Assembly: GCF_034043515.1 (NCBI RefSeq)
Contig: NZ_CP138214.1
Location: 3,348,001 to 3,412,000 of the forward strand
DNA length: 64,000 nt
Reading direction: 5' to 3'
Source of the DNA: Pseudomonas sp. MUP55
Lineage (GTDB): Bacteria > Pseudomonadota > Gammaproteobacteria > Pseudomonadales > Pseudomonadaceae
Below, one piece after another: positions 30,867 to 38,515 of this stretch. How positions within the stretch are numbered: position 1 is the first letter of the stretch; each line of letters starts with the position of its first letter. The position numbers and the translations under genes are program-made. Below the pieces are notes generated by a model. It saw nothing but the letters and a program-made list of their open reading frames with translations, made no database searches and was not told the origin of the DNA.

Positions 30867-31475
30867 ATGAGTACGTTATTCACCCGCCGCAAAGTGCTGA
30901 CCGGCATGGGCCTGTTGGGCCTGGGCAGCCTGCTGGGCGGCTGTGACTACAGCCCCAAGCTCAATTTCAAGTACGGCAAGGACCTCAGTGACAAGATCAT
31001 GGGGCGCACCTTCAAGCTCAAGAACACCGACGGCGAGACTGTCACCCTGAGCTCGTACCGTGGCCTGATGCCCGTGGTGTTCTTCGGCTTCACCCAGTGC
31101 CCGGCGGTGTGCCCGACCACCCTGGCACGCGCCGCCCAGGCGAAGAAGCTGATGGGCCGCGACGGTGAAATCATGCAGGTGGTGTTCATCACCCTGGACC
31201 CCGAGCGCGACACCCCCGAGATTCTCGACAAATACGTCAAGGCCTTCGACCCCAGCTTCGAAGCCCTCTACGGCACCCCGGAAGAAATCGCCGTGGCCGC
31301 CAAGGAGTTCGGGATCTTCTATGAAAAGATCCCCGCCGGCGACACCTACACCCTGTCCCACACCGCCACCAGTTTCGTGTTCGATACCCGTGGCAACCTG
31401 CGCCTTGGCTTGCAGGCGTCCCTTACCGCTAAAGAGTGCGCAGAAGACCTGCTCACCGTCATGGAGGTCTGCTAA
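30867..31475 (+). CDS. SCO family copper chaperone/thiol protein (lipoprotein)
   Basis: 202 residues with an N-terminal lipobox region TGMGLLGLGSLLGGCDYS, so probably anchored in the periplasm. The thioredoxin fold carries the SCO motif CPAVCP (CxxxC) and the third ligand His in YTLSHTATSFVFD. SCO proteins deliver copper or reduce thiols for the CuA site of cytochrome oxidase. The ATG at 30867 is fixed by the signal sequence. It overlaps the next gene by one base (TAATG). Confidence 0.92.
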   Translation: MSTLFTRRKVLTGMGLLGLGSLLGGCDYSPKLNFKYGKDLSDKIMGRTFKLKNTDGETVTLSSYRGLMPVVFFGFTQCPAVCPTTLARAAQAKKLMGRDGEIMQVVFITLDPERDTPEILDKYVKAFDPSFEALYGTPEEIAVAAKEFGIFYEKIPAGDTYTLSHTATSFVFDTRGNLRLGLQASLTAKECAEDLLTVMEVC

Positions 31476-31957
31476 TGACTGCCGTTCACCACCTCAAGCG
31501 TTTCATCCTCGGCCTCACGCTGCTCGGCCTGGCCGCCCATGCCAGCGCCCAGGTGCAAGTGACCGACGCCTGGGTGCGCGCCACCGTACCGGGCCAACCG
31601 TCCAGCGGCGCGTTCATGACCGTCACCGCCGACAGCGACAGCCAGTTGCTGCGCGTGGCATCGCCGGTGGCCAAGGACGTGCAGATCCATGAAATGAGCA
31701 TGAAAGACGACGTCATGCGCATGGGCCCGGTGAATGCGGTGGCCCTGCCGGCCGGCAAGCCCGTGACCCTCGACCCGAACGGCTACCACGTGATGCTGAT
31801 GGGCCTGACCGGCCAGATCAAGGAAGGCGACCAGGTGCCGCTGACCCTCACGGTAAAAGACGCCAAGGGCACAGAGCAAAGCATTGAAGTGAAGGCTGCT
31901 GCGCGCGGCGTGGATGGCATGGACCACAGCCACATGGACCATAGCAAGATGCATTGA
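31475..31957 (+). CDS. PCu(A)C periplasmic copper chaperone
   Basis: 160 residues with a signal peptide (LTLLGLAAHASAQ, cleavage near residue 25) and the DUF461/PCu(A)C domain. The copper ligands are in HEMSMKDDVMRM and YHVMLMG (H-x-M type). The tail MDHSHMDHSKMH adds more His and Met. It passes Cu(I) to cytochrome oxidase with SCO. It starts inside the SCO stop, hence co-translated. A copy of its last six codons appears 800 bp downstream. Confidence 0.92.
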   Translation: MTAVHHLKRFILGLTLLGLAAHASAQVQVTDAWVRATVPGQPSSGAFMTVTADSDSQLLRVASPVAKDVQIHEMSMKDDVMRMGPVNAVALPAGKPVTLDPNGYHVMLMGLTGQIKEGDQVPLTLTVKDAKGTEQSIEVKAAARGVDGMDHSHMDHSKMH

Positions 31958-31974
31958 AGTGAACTCGTTAGAAA

Positions 31975-32063
31975 TGTGGGAGGGGGCTTGCCCCCGATGA
32001 GGGAGTATCAGCACATACATTCGTGACTGAGCCACCGCCATCGGGGGCAAGCCCCCTCCCACA
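31975..32063. repeat. REPIN, class A (TGTGGGAGGGGGCTTGCCCC type)
   Basis: Two inverted class A units face each other around about 40 bases, 18 bp after the PCu(A)C stop. Other class A copies: 8101, 8491, 37251, 40584 and 48949. Confidence 0.92.
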
Positions 32064-32112
32064 TGGGGAATACTTGTTATCCTGCTGCACCAGCCAACCT
32101 GGACGCGCACCC

Positions 32113-32601
32113 ATGCCAATCGACCCCGCCTTCATCCTGCACCAGACCGAACACTGGCTGCTCAACCATCACCAGTCTACAAAACTGCCCGGCTACCTGA
32201 TGCTGGGCGCCAAGGCACCAATTGCCTCCCTGGCCGACATGCCCGACGCCGCACTGGCCGAACTGGGCGGCCTGCTCGCCCGAACCCAACGGGTAATGGA
32301 AACGCAGCTGCAGCCCAAGTGGTTGTATATCAGCCGCTACGGGCATATGCCGGGGTTCGCGCTGCACTTTCATTTGATCCCCGTCTATGACTGGGTAGAG
32401 CAAGCGTTCTGGCAAGACGAACGCTACCGCGCACTGCACAATTTCGGCTCGCAAACACTCGCCAGGGACCTGACCGATGGGGCCGAGCTGACGTTGTTTG
32501 TGTGGCGTGAGTTTGGCGAGAGCGATGCGCCGCCGCAGATTCAGGGGCCTTCAGTGCCCCAAGTGATCGAACGGCTAAGCGCAGCCTTCAAGACACAGTG
32601 A
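32113..32601 (+). CDS. HIT family protein with altered triad
   Basis: 162 residues starting MPIDPAFILHQTEHW. The histidine-triad region reads GFALHFHLIPVYDW: the first His of H-x-H-x-H is Ala83, while His85 and His87 remain, so the central nucleophile is kept. HIT proteins hydrolyse or transfer nucleotidyl groups. ATG 32113 starts just after a class A REPIN, and a promoter is not obvious. Substrate unknown. Confidence 0.75.
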   Translation: MPIDPAFILHQTEHWLLNHHQSTKLPGYLMLGAKAPIASLADMPDAALAELGGLLARTQRVMETQLQPKWLYISRYGHMPGFALHFHLIPVYDWVEQAFWQDERYRALHNFGSQTLARDLTDGAELTLFVWREFGESDAPPQIQGPSVPQVIERLSAAFKTQ

Positions 32602-32885
32602 AGCGCCAAGATCGTTCCCACGCTCCCGCGTGGCCGTTACGCTCTGCGTCAACCTGCGGGCAGTAGCCAGCGGGACGCGGAGCGTCCTGGGAGGCATTAC
32701 CACGCAGAGCGTGGGAACGATCACTGGACCGACCGTAGCAAGATGCATTGATGGGAAGCGCCAAGATCGTTCCCACGCTCCCGCGTGGGAACGCAGCCCG
32801 TGACGCTCTGCGTCACCTGCGTGCAGTGGCCAGCGGGACGCAGAGCGTCCTGGGAGGCATTACCACGCAGAGCGTGGGAACGATC
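32601..32885. repeat. Tandem duplication (155-bp unit) with two class B REPINs
   Basis: AAGCGCCAAGATCGTTCCCA occurs at 32601 and again at 32756. Class B REPINs are at 32610-32722 and 32765-32885. Between them (32735-32752) lies GACCGTAGCAAGATGCATTGA, nearly the end of the PCu(A)C gene at 31937-31957. No gene is present. Confidence 0.88.
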
Positions 32886-33411
32886 ACGGCTCTGCAGTGG
32901 ACGTAACAAGGCACTCGCTCTGGTTGCCTGCCGCATCAGAATTCTGTGCAAGCGTTTTCACCATAGGCACACACGCCAACACCAATCCCGCTGGCGAGCG
33001 ATACACTGCCTGCTCATGCCCCACATACCCGCACGCTTGATAAAAGCTCACCGCGTTCAACGTCGAATCCAGCACCACTTGCGCAACGGCATGCTGCCGC
33101 GCGACGTCCTCCAGATGGTCAAGCATGGCTTTGCCATAACCGCGCCCGGTAAATGCGGACCGTACGAACAACGCCCCTATTTCGTTGTTGGCAAGATCGA
33201 GCATGCCGGTGATGACGGCTTCACCGTTCACCCATCCGATGTAGAAGAGTTTTTCCATCAATACGCTGTAACCGTCGCTTGCGCAGCCCCGGGTCCAGAG
33301 CGCCATTTGCTCTGCGCTGTAGGCGCCAATGCACTGACTGCGAATGGCCTCCCGACGAATCTCAAACGCCTCGTCAGCGTCGGCTGGTGTGGCGCGTTTT
33401 ATCCTAAGCAC
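32884..33411 (-). CDS. GNAT family N-acetyltransferase
   Basis: 175 residues from GTG 33411. It opens LRIKRATPADADEAFEIRREAI and has ALFVRSAFTGRGYGKAMLDHLE (acetyl-CoA motif A) and LDSTLNAVSFYQACGYVGHE (motif B). AAGGA lies seven bases before the GTG; the longer frame upstream only reads through a REPIN. The stop codon falls in the edge of a class B REPIN, so the last residues may be recent additions. Substrate unknown. Confidence 0.82.
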   Translation of the reverse strand: MLRIKRATPADADEAFEIRREAIRSQCIGAYSAEQMALWTRGCASDGYSVLMEKLFYIGWVNGEAVITGMLDLANNEIGALFVRSAFTGRGYGKAMLDHLEDVARQHAVAQVVLDSTLNAVSFYQACGYVGHEQAVYRSPAGLVLACVPMVKTLAQNSDAAGNQSECLVTSTAEP

Positions 33412-33436
33412 AGCACTGTCCTTCTCCAAGATCAAA

Positions 33437-33529
33437 GATCGTTCCCACGCTCCTGCGTGGGAATGCAGCTCGTGACGCTCTGCGTCACCCGAGCGCAGTG
33501 GCCGGCGGGACGCGGAGCGTGGAGCGATC
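33437..33529. repeat. REPIN, class B (GATCGTTCCCACGCTC type), degenerate end
   Basis: The left unit is regular, but the right arm is shortened (GCGGAGCGTGGAGCGATC). It lies between the acetyltransferase start and the promoter region of the monooxygenase operon. Confidence 0.8.
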
Positions 33530-33591
33530 ATCACGCCAGCGAAGACTATCTCAAGATGCGCTGCATCCGATATTTATGCTCACTCCCAAGC

Positions 33592-33609
33592 TTAATAATA
33601 TTTTATTAA
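33592..33609. promoter_or_regulatory. AT-only palindrome upstream of the monooxygenase operon
   Basis: TTAATAA (33592-33598), TATT, TTATTAA (33603-33609): perfect 7-bp arms, all A and T, 71 bp before the monooxygenase start. It may be an operator for the LysR at 37353 or another regulator, or part of the promoter. Confidence 0.4.
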
Positions 33610-33679
33610 AAACCACCCTCCCCCTAGCCTTGAAGTCATGCCCACGTTGAATCCAACTGCATGACGCAAGGACAATCAC

Positions 33680-34969
33680 ATGACTCAAGCACTAATAAAA
33701 ACAGACACCCTGGTGGTGGGCGCCGGCCAGGCCGGCGTGGCCATGAGCGAGCACTTGAGCAAGCTCGGCGTGCCGCACCTGGTGCTGGAACGCAGCCGAA
33801 TCGCCGAGCGCTGGCGCACCGGGCGCTGGGACTCGCTGGTGGCCAACGGGCCGGCCTGGCATGACCGGTTTCCGGGGCTGGAATTCGATGATGTGGCGCC
33901 CGATGGTTTCGCGCCAAAGGAGCGCGTGGCGGACTACTTTGAAGCGTATGCGCGCAAGTTCAATGCGCCGATTCGCACGGGCGTTGAGGTCACTTCGGTG
34001 GTGCGCAATGAAGATCGCCCTGGCTTTACCGTGCACACCAGCGAAGGCGTGATCGAAGCCAACCGCGTGGTGGCCGCCACCGGGCCGTTCCAGAAGCCGG
34101 TGATTCCGGCGATTGCGCCGAAAGACACCGCGCTGCACCAGATCCATTCCGCCGACTATCGCAACCCCGCCCAACTGCCGGCAGGCGCCGTGCTGGTGGT
34201 GGGTGCGGGTTCTTCCGGGGTACAGATCGCCGACGAACTGCAACGCAGCGGCCGCCAGGTGTACCTGTCGGTGGGTGCCCACGACCGCCCGCCGCGCGCC
34301 TATCGCCACCGCGACTTCTGCTGGTGGCTGGGGGTGTTGGGCGAGTGGGACCAGGCCGCGATGAAACCCGGCCGCGAGCACGTGACCATCGCCGTGAGCG
34401 GCGCCCATGGCGGCAAGACCATCGACTTTCGTGAGCTGGCCCAGCAAGGCATGACCCTGGTCGGCCTCACCCAGGCGTTTAGCGGCAGCGTCGCCACGTT
34501 CCAACCGAACCTGGTGGAGAATCTGGCACGCGGGGATGAAAACTACCTGGCCCTGCTGGATGCGGCCGACGCCTACATCGAGCGCAACGGCCTCGACCTG
34601 CCCCCGGAGCCTGAAGCGCGCCGCGTATTCCCGGATGCCGACTGCATCAAGCATCCGATCCTGGAACTGAACCTGACCCAGGCCGGCATCACCTCGATCA
34701 TCTGGGCCACCGGGTTTGCCGTGGACTACAGCTGGCTCCAGGTGGATGCCTTTGATGCAGCCGGCAAGCCCCAGCACCAGCGTGGCGTGGCCAGCGAAGC
34801 CGGGATCTATTTCCTCGGCCTGCCCTGGCAGTCGCGCCGTGGCTCGTCGTTTATCTGGGGCGTGTGGCACGACGCCAAGTACGTCGCCGACCATATCGCC
34901 ATCCAGCGTCAATACCTTGAGTACCGCGAAGCCGCCCCGGTGGTTCGCCCGTCACCTGTCAGCGCCTGA
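33680..34969 (+). CDS. Flavin-containing monooxygenase (NAD(P)/FAD)
   Basis: 429 residues. The FAD-binding motif is LVVGAGQAGVAMSEHLSKLG at the N-terminus, the NADPH-binding motif is VLVVGAGSSGVQIADEL in the middle, ATGPF and ATGFAVDY are the FAD-contact sites, and LHQIHSADYR fits the H-x-x-x-Y part of the FMO signature. It should oxygenate an N- or S-containing or ketone substrate in the cytoplasm. AAGGAC precedes the ATG. It is first gene of an operon with Rid, DUF1028 and M20 genes. Confidence 0.88.
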   Translation: MTQALIKTDTLVVGAGQAGVAMSEHLSKLGVPHLVLERSRIAERWRTGRWDSLVANGPAWHDRFPGLEFDDVAPDGFAPKERVADYFEAYARKFNAPIRTGVEVTSVVRNEDRPGFTVHTSEGVIEANRVVAATGPFQKPVIPAIAPKDTALHQIHSADYRNPAQLPAGAVLVVGAGSSGVQIADELQRSGRQVYLSVGAHDRPPRAYRHRDFCWWLGVLGEWDQAAMKPGREHVTIAVSGAHGGKTIDFRELAQQGMTLVGLTQAFSGSVATFQPNLVENLARGDENYLALLDAADAYIERNGLDLPPEPEARRVFPDADCIKHPILELNLTQAGITSIIWATGFAVDYSWLQVDAFDAAGKPQHQRGVASEAGIYFLGLPWQSRRGSSFIWGVWHDAKYVADHIAIQRQYLEYREAAPVVRPSPVSA

Positions 34970-34991
34970 CCCCCTTGCCGGAGTTTTTTCG

Positions 34992-35402
34992 ATGCCTACC
35001 CACACTCGCATCCGCATGTTCAACACCAAGCAAACCTACCCCAACCAGAGCCTGGACAACGACCTGTGCCAGGCCGTACGTGCCGGTAACACCGTGTACG
35101 TACGCGGCCAGGTCGGCACCGATTTCGACGGTCACCTGATCGGCCTGGGCGACCCCCGTGCCCAGGCCGAACAGGCGATGAAAAACGTCAAGCAACTGCT
35201 GGAAGAAGCCGGCAGCGACTTAAGCCATATCGTCAAGACCACCACCTACCTGATCGACCCGCGCTACCGCGAGCCGGTGTACCAGGAAGTCGGCAAATGG
35301 CTCAAGGGTGTGTTCCCGATCTCCACCGGGCTGGTGGTGTCGGCGTTGGGCCAGCCACAGTGGCTGATGGAGATCGATGTGATCGCGGTTATTCCAGAGT
35401 AA
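34992..35402 (+). CDS. Rid family protein without the RidA arginine
   Basis: 136 residues of the RidA/YjgF fold: AVRAGNTVYVRGQVGTDFDG, AEQAMKNVKQLLEEAGSDLS, VKTTTYLIDPRYR and a C-terminal MEIDVIAVIPE. The catalytic Arg of true RidA (in VARLPK) is replaced: the segment reads VVSALGQP, with Ala118 in its place. So it is not an ordinary imine deaminase and fits the Rid subfamilies linked to special catabolic operons. It lies 22 bp after the monooxygenase. Confidence 0.85.
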   Translation: MPTHTRIRMFNTKQTYPNQSLDNDLCQAVRAGNTVYVRGQVGTDFDGHLIGLGDPRAQAEQAMKNVKQLLEEAGSDLSHIVKTTTYLIDPRYREPVYQEVGKWLKGVFPISTGLVVSALGQPQWLMEIDVIAVIPE

Positions 35403-35413
35403 GGAGGCGAGCC

Positions 35414-36091
35414 ATGACTTTTTCAATCGTTGGTCGCTGCGCCGACACTGGCCAACTGGGCATCGCCATCAGCTCATCGAGCATCGCCGTGGGCGCCCGC
35501 TGCCCATGGTTGCGCCCGGGTGTGGGTGCGGTGTCCACCCAGAACATCACGCTGCCGGCCCTTGGCCCGGACGTGCTCGACCTGCTGGAGCAAGGCCTCA
35601 CGCCGGCCGAGGCCATCGACAACGCCTTGACCCGCAACGGCTACAGCCAATACCGGCAACTGACGGCGATCGATCACCTGGGCCGCAGCGTGCATTTCAG
35701 CGGCAGCGAAACCCTGGGCACCCACAACGCCGTGTCCGGCGAGCAGTGCGTGGCAGCCGGCAATATGCTCGCTCACCGAGGGGTGATCGAGGCAATGGTC
35801 AGTGCCTTCGAACACGGCGAAGGCCAGTTGGCGGACCGCCTGCTGGCGGCGATGCATGCCGCCATCGCCGCCGGTGGCGAAGCCGGCCCGGTGCATTCGG
35901 CCGCGCTGGTGGTGGTGGGCGACCTGACCTGGCCGATCATCAACCTGCGCGTGGACTGGGCCGATGAAGCCCCCATTGGCCAATTGCAAACACTGTGGGA
36001 CGCCTACCGCCCGCAAGTGCAGGACTACATCGACCGCGCCCTCGCCCCCGACCGCTCTCCAGGCTACGGCGTAGCCGGAGACGATCGATGA
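35414..36091 (+). CDS. DUF1028 protein (Ntn-hydrolase-like)
   Basis: 225 residues with the family start TFSIVGRCADTGQLGIAISSSS, then GARCPWLRPGVGAVSTQNITLPALG and AAGNMLAHRGVIEAM. DUF1028 is thought to have an Ntn-hydrolase fold, so amide hydrolysis is plausible but unproven. AAGGAGGCGAGCC precedes ATG 35414. It overlaps the next gene by four bases (ATGA), which implies linked function with the M20 deacylase. Confidence 0.88.
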   Translation: MTFSIVGRCADTGQLGIAISSSSIAVGARCPWLRPGVGAVSTQNITLPALGPDVLDLLEQGLTPAEAIDNALTRNGYSQYRQLTAIDHLGRSVHFSGSETLGTHNAVSGEQCVAAGNMLAHRGVIEAMVSAFEHGEGQLADRLLAAMHAAIAAGGEAGPVHSAALVVVGDLTWPIINLRVDWADEAPIGQLQTLWDAYRPQVQDYIDRALAPDRSPGYGVAGDDR

Positions 36092-37233
36092 GCCGCAGCC
36101 GTGAGTTGCTGCAGACGCTGGTGGGGTTCGACACCACCAGCCGCGAATCCAACCTGCAGTTGATCGAGTTCGTGCGCGATTACCTGGCGGGCTTCGGCGT
36201 CACCTGCGAGCTGGTCTACAACGAGGCGCGCAGCAAGGCCAACCTGTTTGCCAGCATCGGCCCGGTGGAGTTGCCCGGCATCGTGTTGTCGGGGCATACC
36301 GACGTGGTGCCGGTGGATGGGCAACCCTGGACGCTGCCGCCGTTTCAACTGACCGAGCGTGACGGCAAACTGTATGGCCGCGGCACCGCCGACATGAAGG
36401 GCTATATCGCCTGCGTGCTGGCGCTGGTGCCGGAGCTGGTCAAGGCGCCGTTGCGCCGGCCGGTGCACATTGCACTGTCCTACGACGAAGAAGTCGGCTG
36501 CCTCGGTGTACGTTCGCTGCTCAGTCTGTTGGCGCAACGCCCGGTGAAACCGATGCTGTGCATCATCGGCGAGCCGACCGAGCTCAAACCGGTGCTGGGC
36601 CACAAGGGTAAGTTGGCGATGCGCTGCGATGTACATGGCGAGGCCTGTCATTCGGCGTATGCGCCGTCCGGGGTGAATGCGATTGAGCATGCCGCCGAGT
36701 TGATCGGCGAATTGGGGCGCATCGGCCAAGGGCTGCGTGCACACCAGGACCCGCGCTTCGATCCGCCTTTCAGCACCGTGCAAACCGGGCTGATCAGCGG
36801 CGGCAAGGCGCTCAATATCGTGCCAGCCGACTGCCAGTTTGATTTTGAAGTACGTGCCCTGCCGTCGATGGATCCGGGCGAAGTGGCCGAGGCACTGCAA
36901 GCCTACGCCCTGCAGCAGGTACTGCCGCGCATGCAGGCGGTGAGCAGGCAGAGTTCGATTCGGTTCACCGAGCTGTCGGCCTACCCGGGGTTGGTCACCG
37001 ATGAACGCAGCCAGGCCGCCGAATTGATCGCGGCGTTTTGCGGGTCCCGCGAGTTTGGCACCGTGGCGTTTGGCACGGAGGGTGGGCTGTTCGATGCCGT
37101 GGGCATTCCCACCGTGGTGTGCGGCCCGGGCAGCATGGACCAGGGGCACAAGCCGGATGAATTTGTGAGCCTGGAACAGCTGGCAGGCTGCGATGCAATG
37201 CTGCGGCGGATGCTGGATTCCATCCGCCTCTGA
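36088..37233 (+). CDS. M20 family deacylase (acetylornithine deacetylase-like)
   Basis: 381 residues resembling ArgE. Metal sites are LSGHTDVVPVDG (His, Asp), GRGTADMKG, SYDEEVGCLG (catalytic Glu) and GPGSMDQGHKPDEF at the end; a dimerisation domain lies in the middle (CHSAYAPSGVNAIEHAAEL). It hydrolyses an N-acyl amino acid or similar amide. The setting (monooxygenase, Rid, DUF1028, permease) argues for a catabolic substrate, not arginine synthesis. Confidence 0.88.
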   Translation: MSRSRELLQTLVGFDTTSRESNLQLIEFVRDYLAGFGVTCELVYNEARSKANLFASIGPVELPGIVLSGHTDVVPVDGQPWTLPPFQLTERDGKLYGRGTADMKGYIACVLALVPELVKAPLRRPVHIALSYDEEVGCLGVRSLLSLLAQRPVKPMLCIIGEPTELKPVLGHKGKLAMRCDVHGEACHSAYAPSGVNAIEHAAELIGELGRIGQGLRAHQDPRFDPPFSTVQTGLISGGKALNIVPADCQFDFEVRALPSMDPGEVAEALQAYALQQVLPRMQAVSRQSSIRFTELSAYPGLVTDERSQAAELIAAFCGSREFGTVAFGTEGGLFDAVGIPTVVCGPGSMDQGHKPDEFVSLEQLAGCDAMLRRMLDSIRL

Positions 37234-37250
37234 ACACACCATAAATCAAC

Positions 37251-37340
37251 TGTGGGAGGGGGCTTGCCCCCGATGACGGTGTATCAGCCAACTTATGTAT
37301 TGGCTGAACCACCCCAATCGGGGGCAAGCCCCCTCCCACA
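37251..37340. repeat. REPIN, class A
   Basis: Inverted class A units separated by about 40 bases, between the M20 stop and the end of the convergent LysR gene. Confidence 0.92.
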
Positions 37341-37352
37341 TTGGCCCCGTAA

Positions 37353-38264
37353 TCAGCCCAGCAACCGAGCCAGTTCTTCTCGGCAGTAATCCACGAACAG
37401 CTGCACCGGCTTGGTCAGCGGTGCGCGCTTGAGCCACACCGCCGACAAGCCGGAGCCGGTGACGGTTTCCGCCAGGGGAATACACACCACTTTCTGTCCG
37501 TCATAGGTGTACTCGCTGAACGGCTTGGTCACCAGGATAGAAAAGCCGAACCCGCGCCCCACCATGCCCCGCACCATCTCGATCGATGGCGAGCTGAACA
37601 CGATATTGGGCGTCAAGCCACGCTCTTCAAAGATGCTCACGAAGTAGGTCCGGCTCGGCAGCACGTCCAGCAGAATCATCGGTTCCAGCACCAGGTCGGC
37701 CAGCGACACCCTGGCCTGGCGCGCAAAGCGGTGGTCCGCCGGCAACAGCGCGTACGGCTGCTGCGGCGGCATCAACGGCGTGGTCTCGATGGAACCGCCC
37801 AGGTCGTGCTCGAACAGCATCGCCACATCGATGGTGCCCGCCGTCAGCGCCTGCACCAACTCCTGCTGCTCGCCGTCGCGAATGCGGATTTCCACCCCCG
37901 GCCAGCGCGCCTTGAAGCCGGCGATCAGGCGCGGCAGGTACAGCGGCGCCACGGTTTCAAAGCAGCCGATATCGATTTGCCCGGCCACCACATCATTGTC
38001 CGCCAGGGCGTTCTGCTCGAACTCATGAGCCACCCGCAACAGCTCCAACGCCTTGCGATAAAACCGCGCGCCGCTGGGGGTCAGCGACACGCCCTGGGCG
38101 TGATGGCGGATAAACAGCTGCACCCCAAAACTGTCTTCCAGCTGCTTGATGGCAGTGGAAACCGACGGCTGGGCGATATACAGCTTGCGCGACGCCTCGG
38201 CGACGCTGCCGCACTCGGCGGTGGTGACGAAATATCTGAGTTGGCGCAGGTTGTAGGCAGCCAT
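37353..38264 (-). CDS. LysR family transcriptional regulator
   Basis: 303 residues. The N-terminal winged helix is LRQLRYFVTTAECGSVAEASRKLYIAQPSVSTAIKQLE; the effector domain follows with GQIDIGCFETVAPLYLPRL. ATG 38264 has GGAGG five bases upstream. It diverges from the NCS1 permease and converges on the monooxygenase operon, so it probably controls one or both. Confidence 0.92.
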   Translation of the reverse strand: MAAYNLRQLRYFVTTAECGSVAEASRKLYIAQPSVSTAIKQLEDSFGVQLFIRHHAQGVSLTPSGARFYRKALELLRVAHEFEQNALADNDVVAGQIDIGCFETVAPLYLPRLIAGFKARWPGVEIRIRDGEQQELVQALTAGTIDVAMLFEHDLGGSIETTPLMPPQQPYALLPADHRFARQARVSLADLVLEPMILLDVLPSRTYFVSIFEERGLTPNIVFSSPSIEMVRGMVGRGFGFSILVTKPFSEYTYDGQKVVCIPLAETVTGSGLSAVWLKRAPLTKPVQLFVDYCREELARLLG

Positions 38265-38515
38265 CAAGGCCTCCAGAAAACAGGGGCTTTTGCCCCAAAC
38301 ATGTGCAAGAAAGGCCGGCTTTTTTCATCGATTCCAGCCCATGCAACATACCGGAGCAAAAATCGCCGCGAGATACTTTTTTTAAGGTCTATAGCAACAA
38401 ACTTACTAATTTACCTGCCCGTGTCCATTGCAGATGATCACTCCAACAACAAAGCGCCGCCCTGGCTGCGCACAGCGAAGTACGTCAACGTACTCACCTT
38501 GCCTTGGAGCTCATC

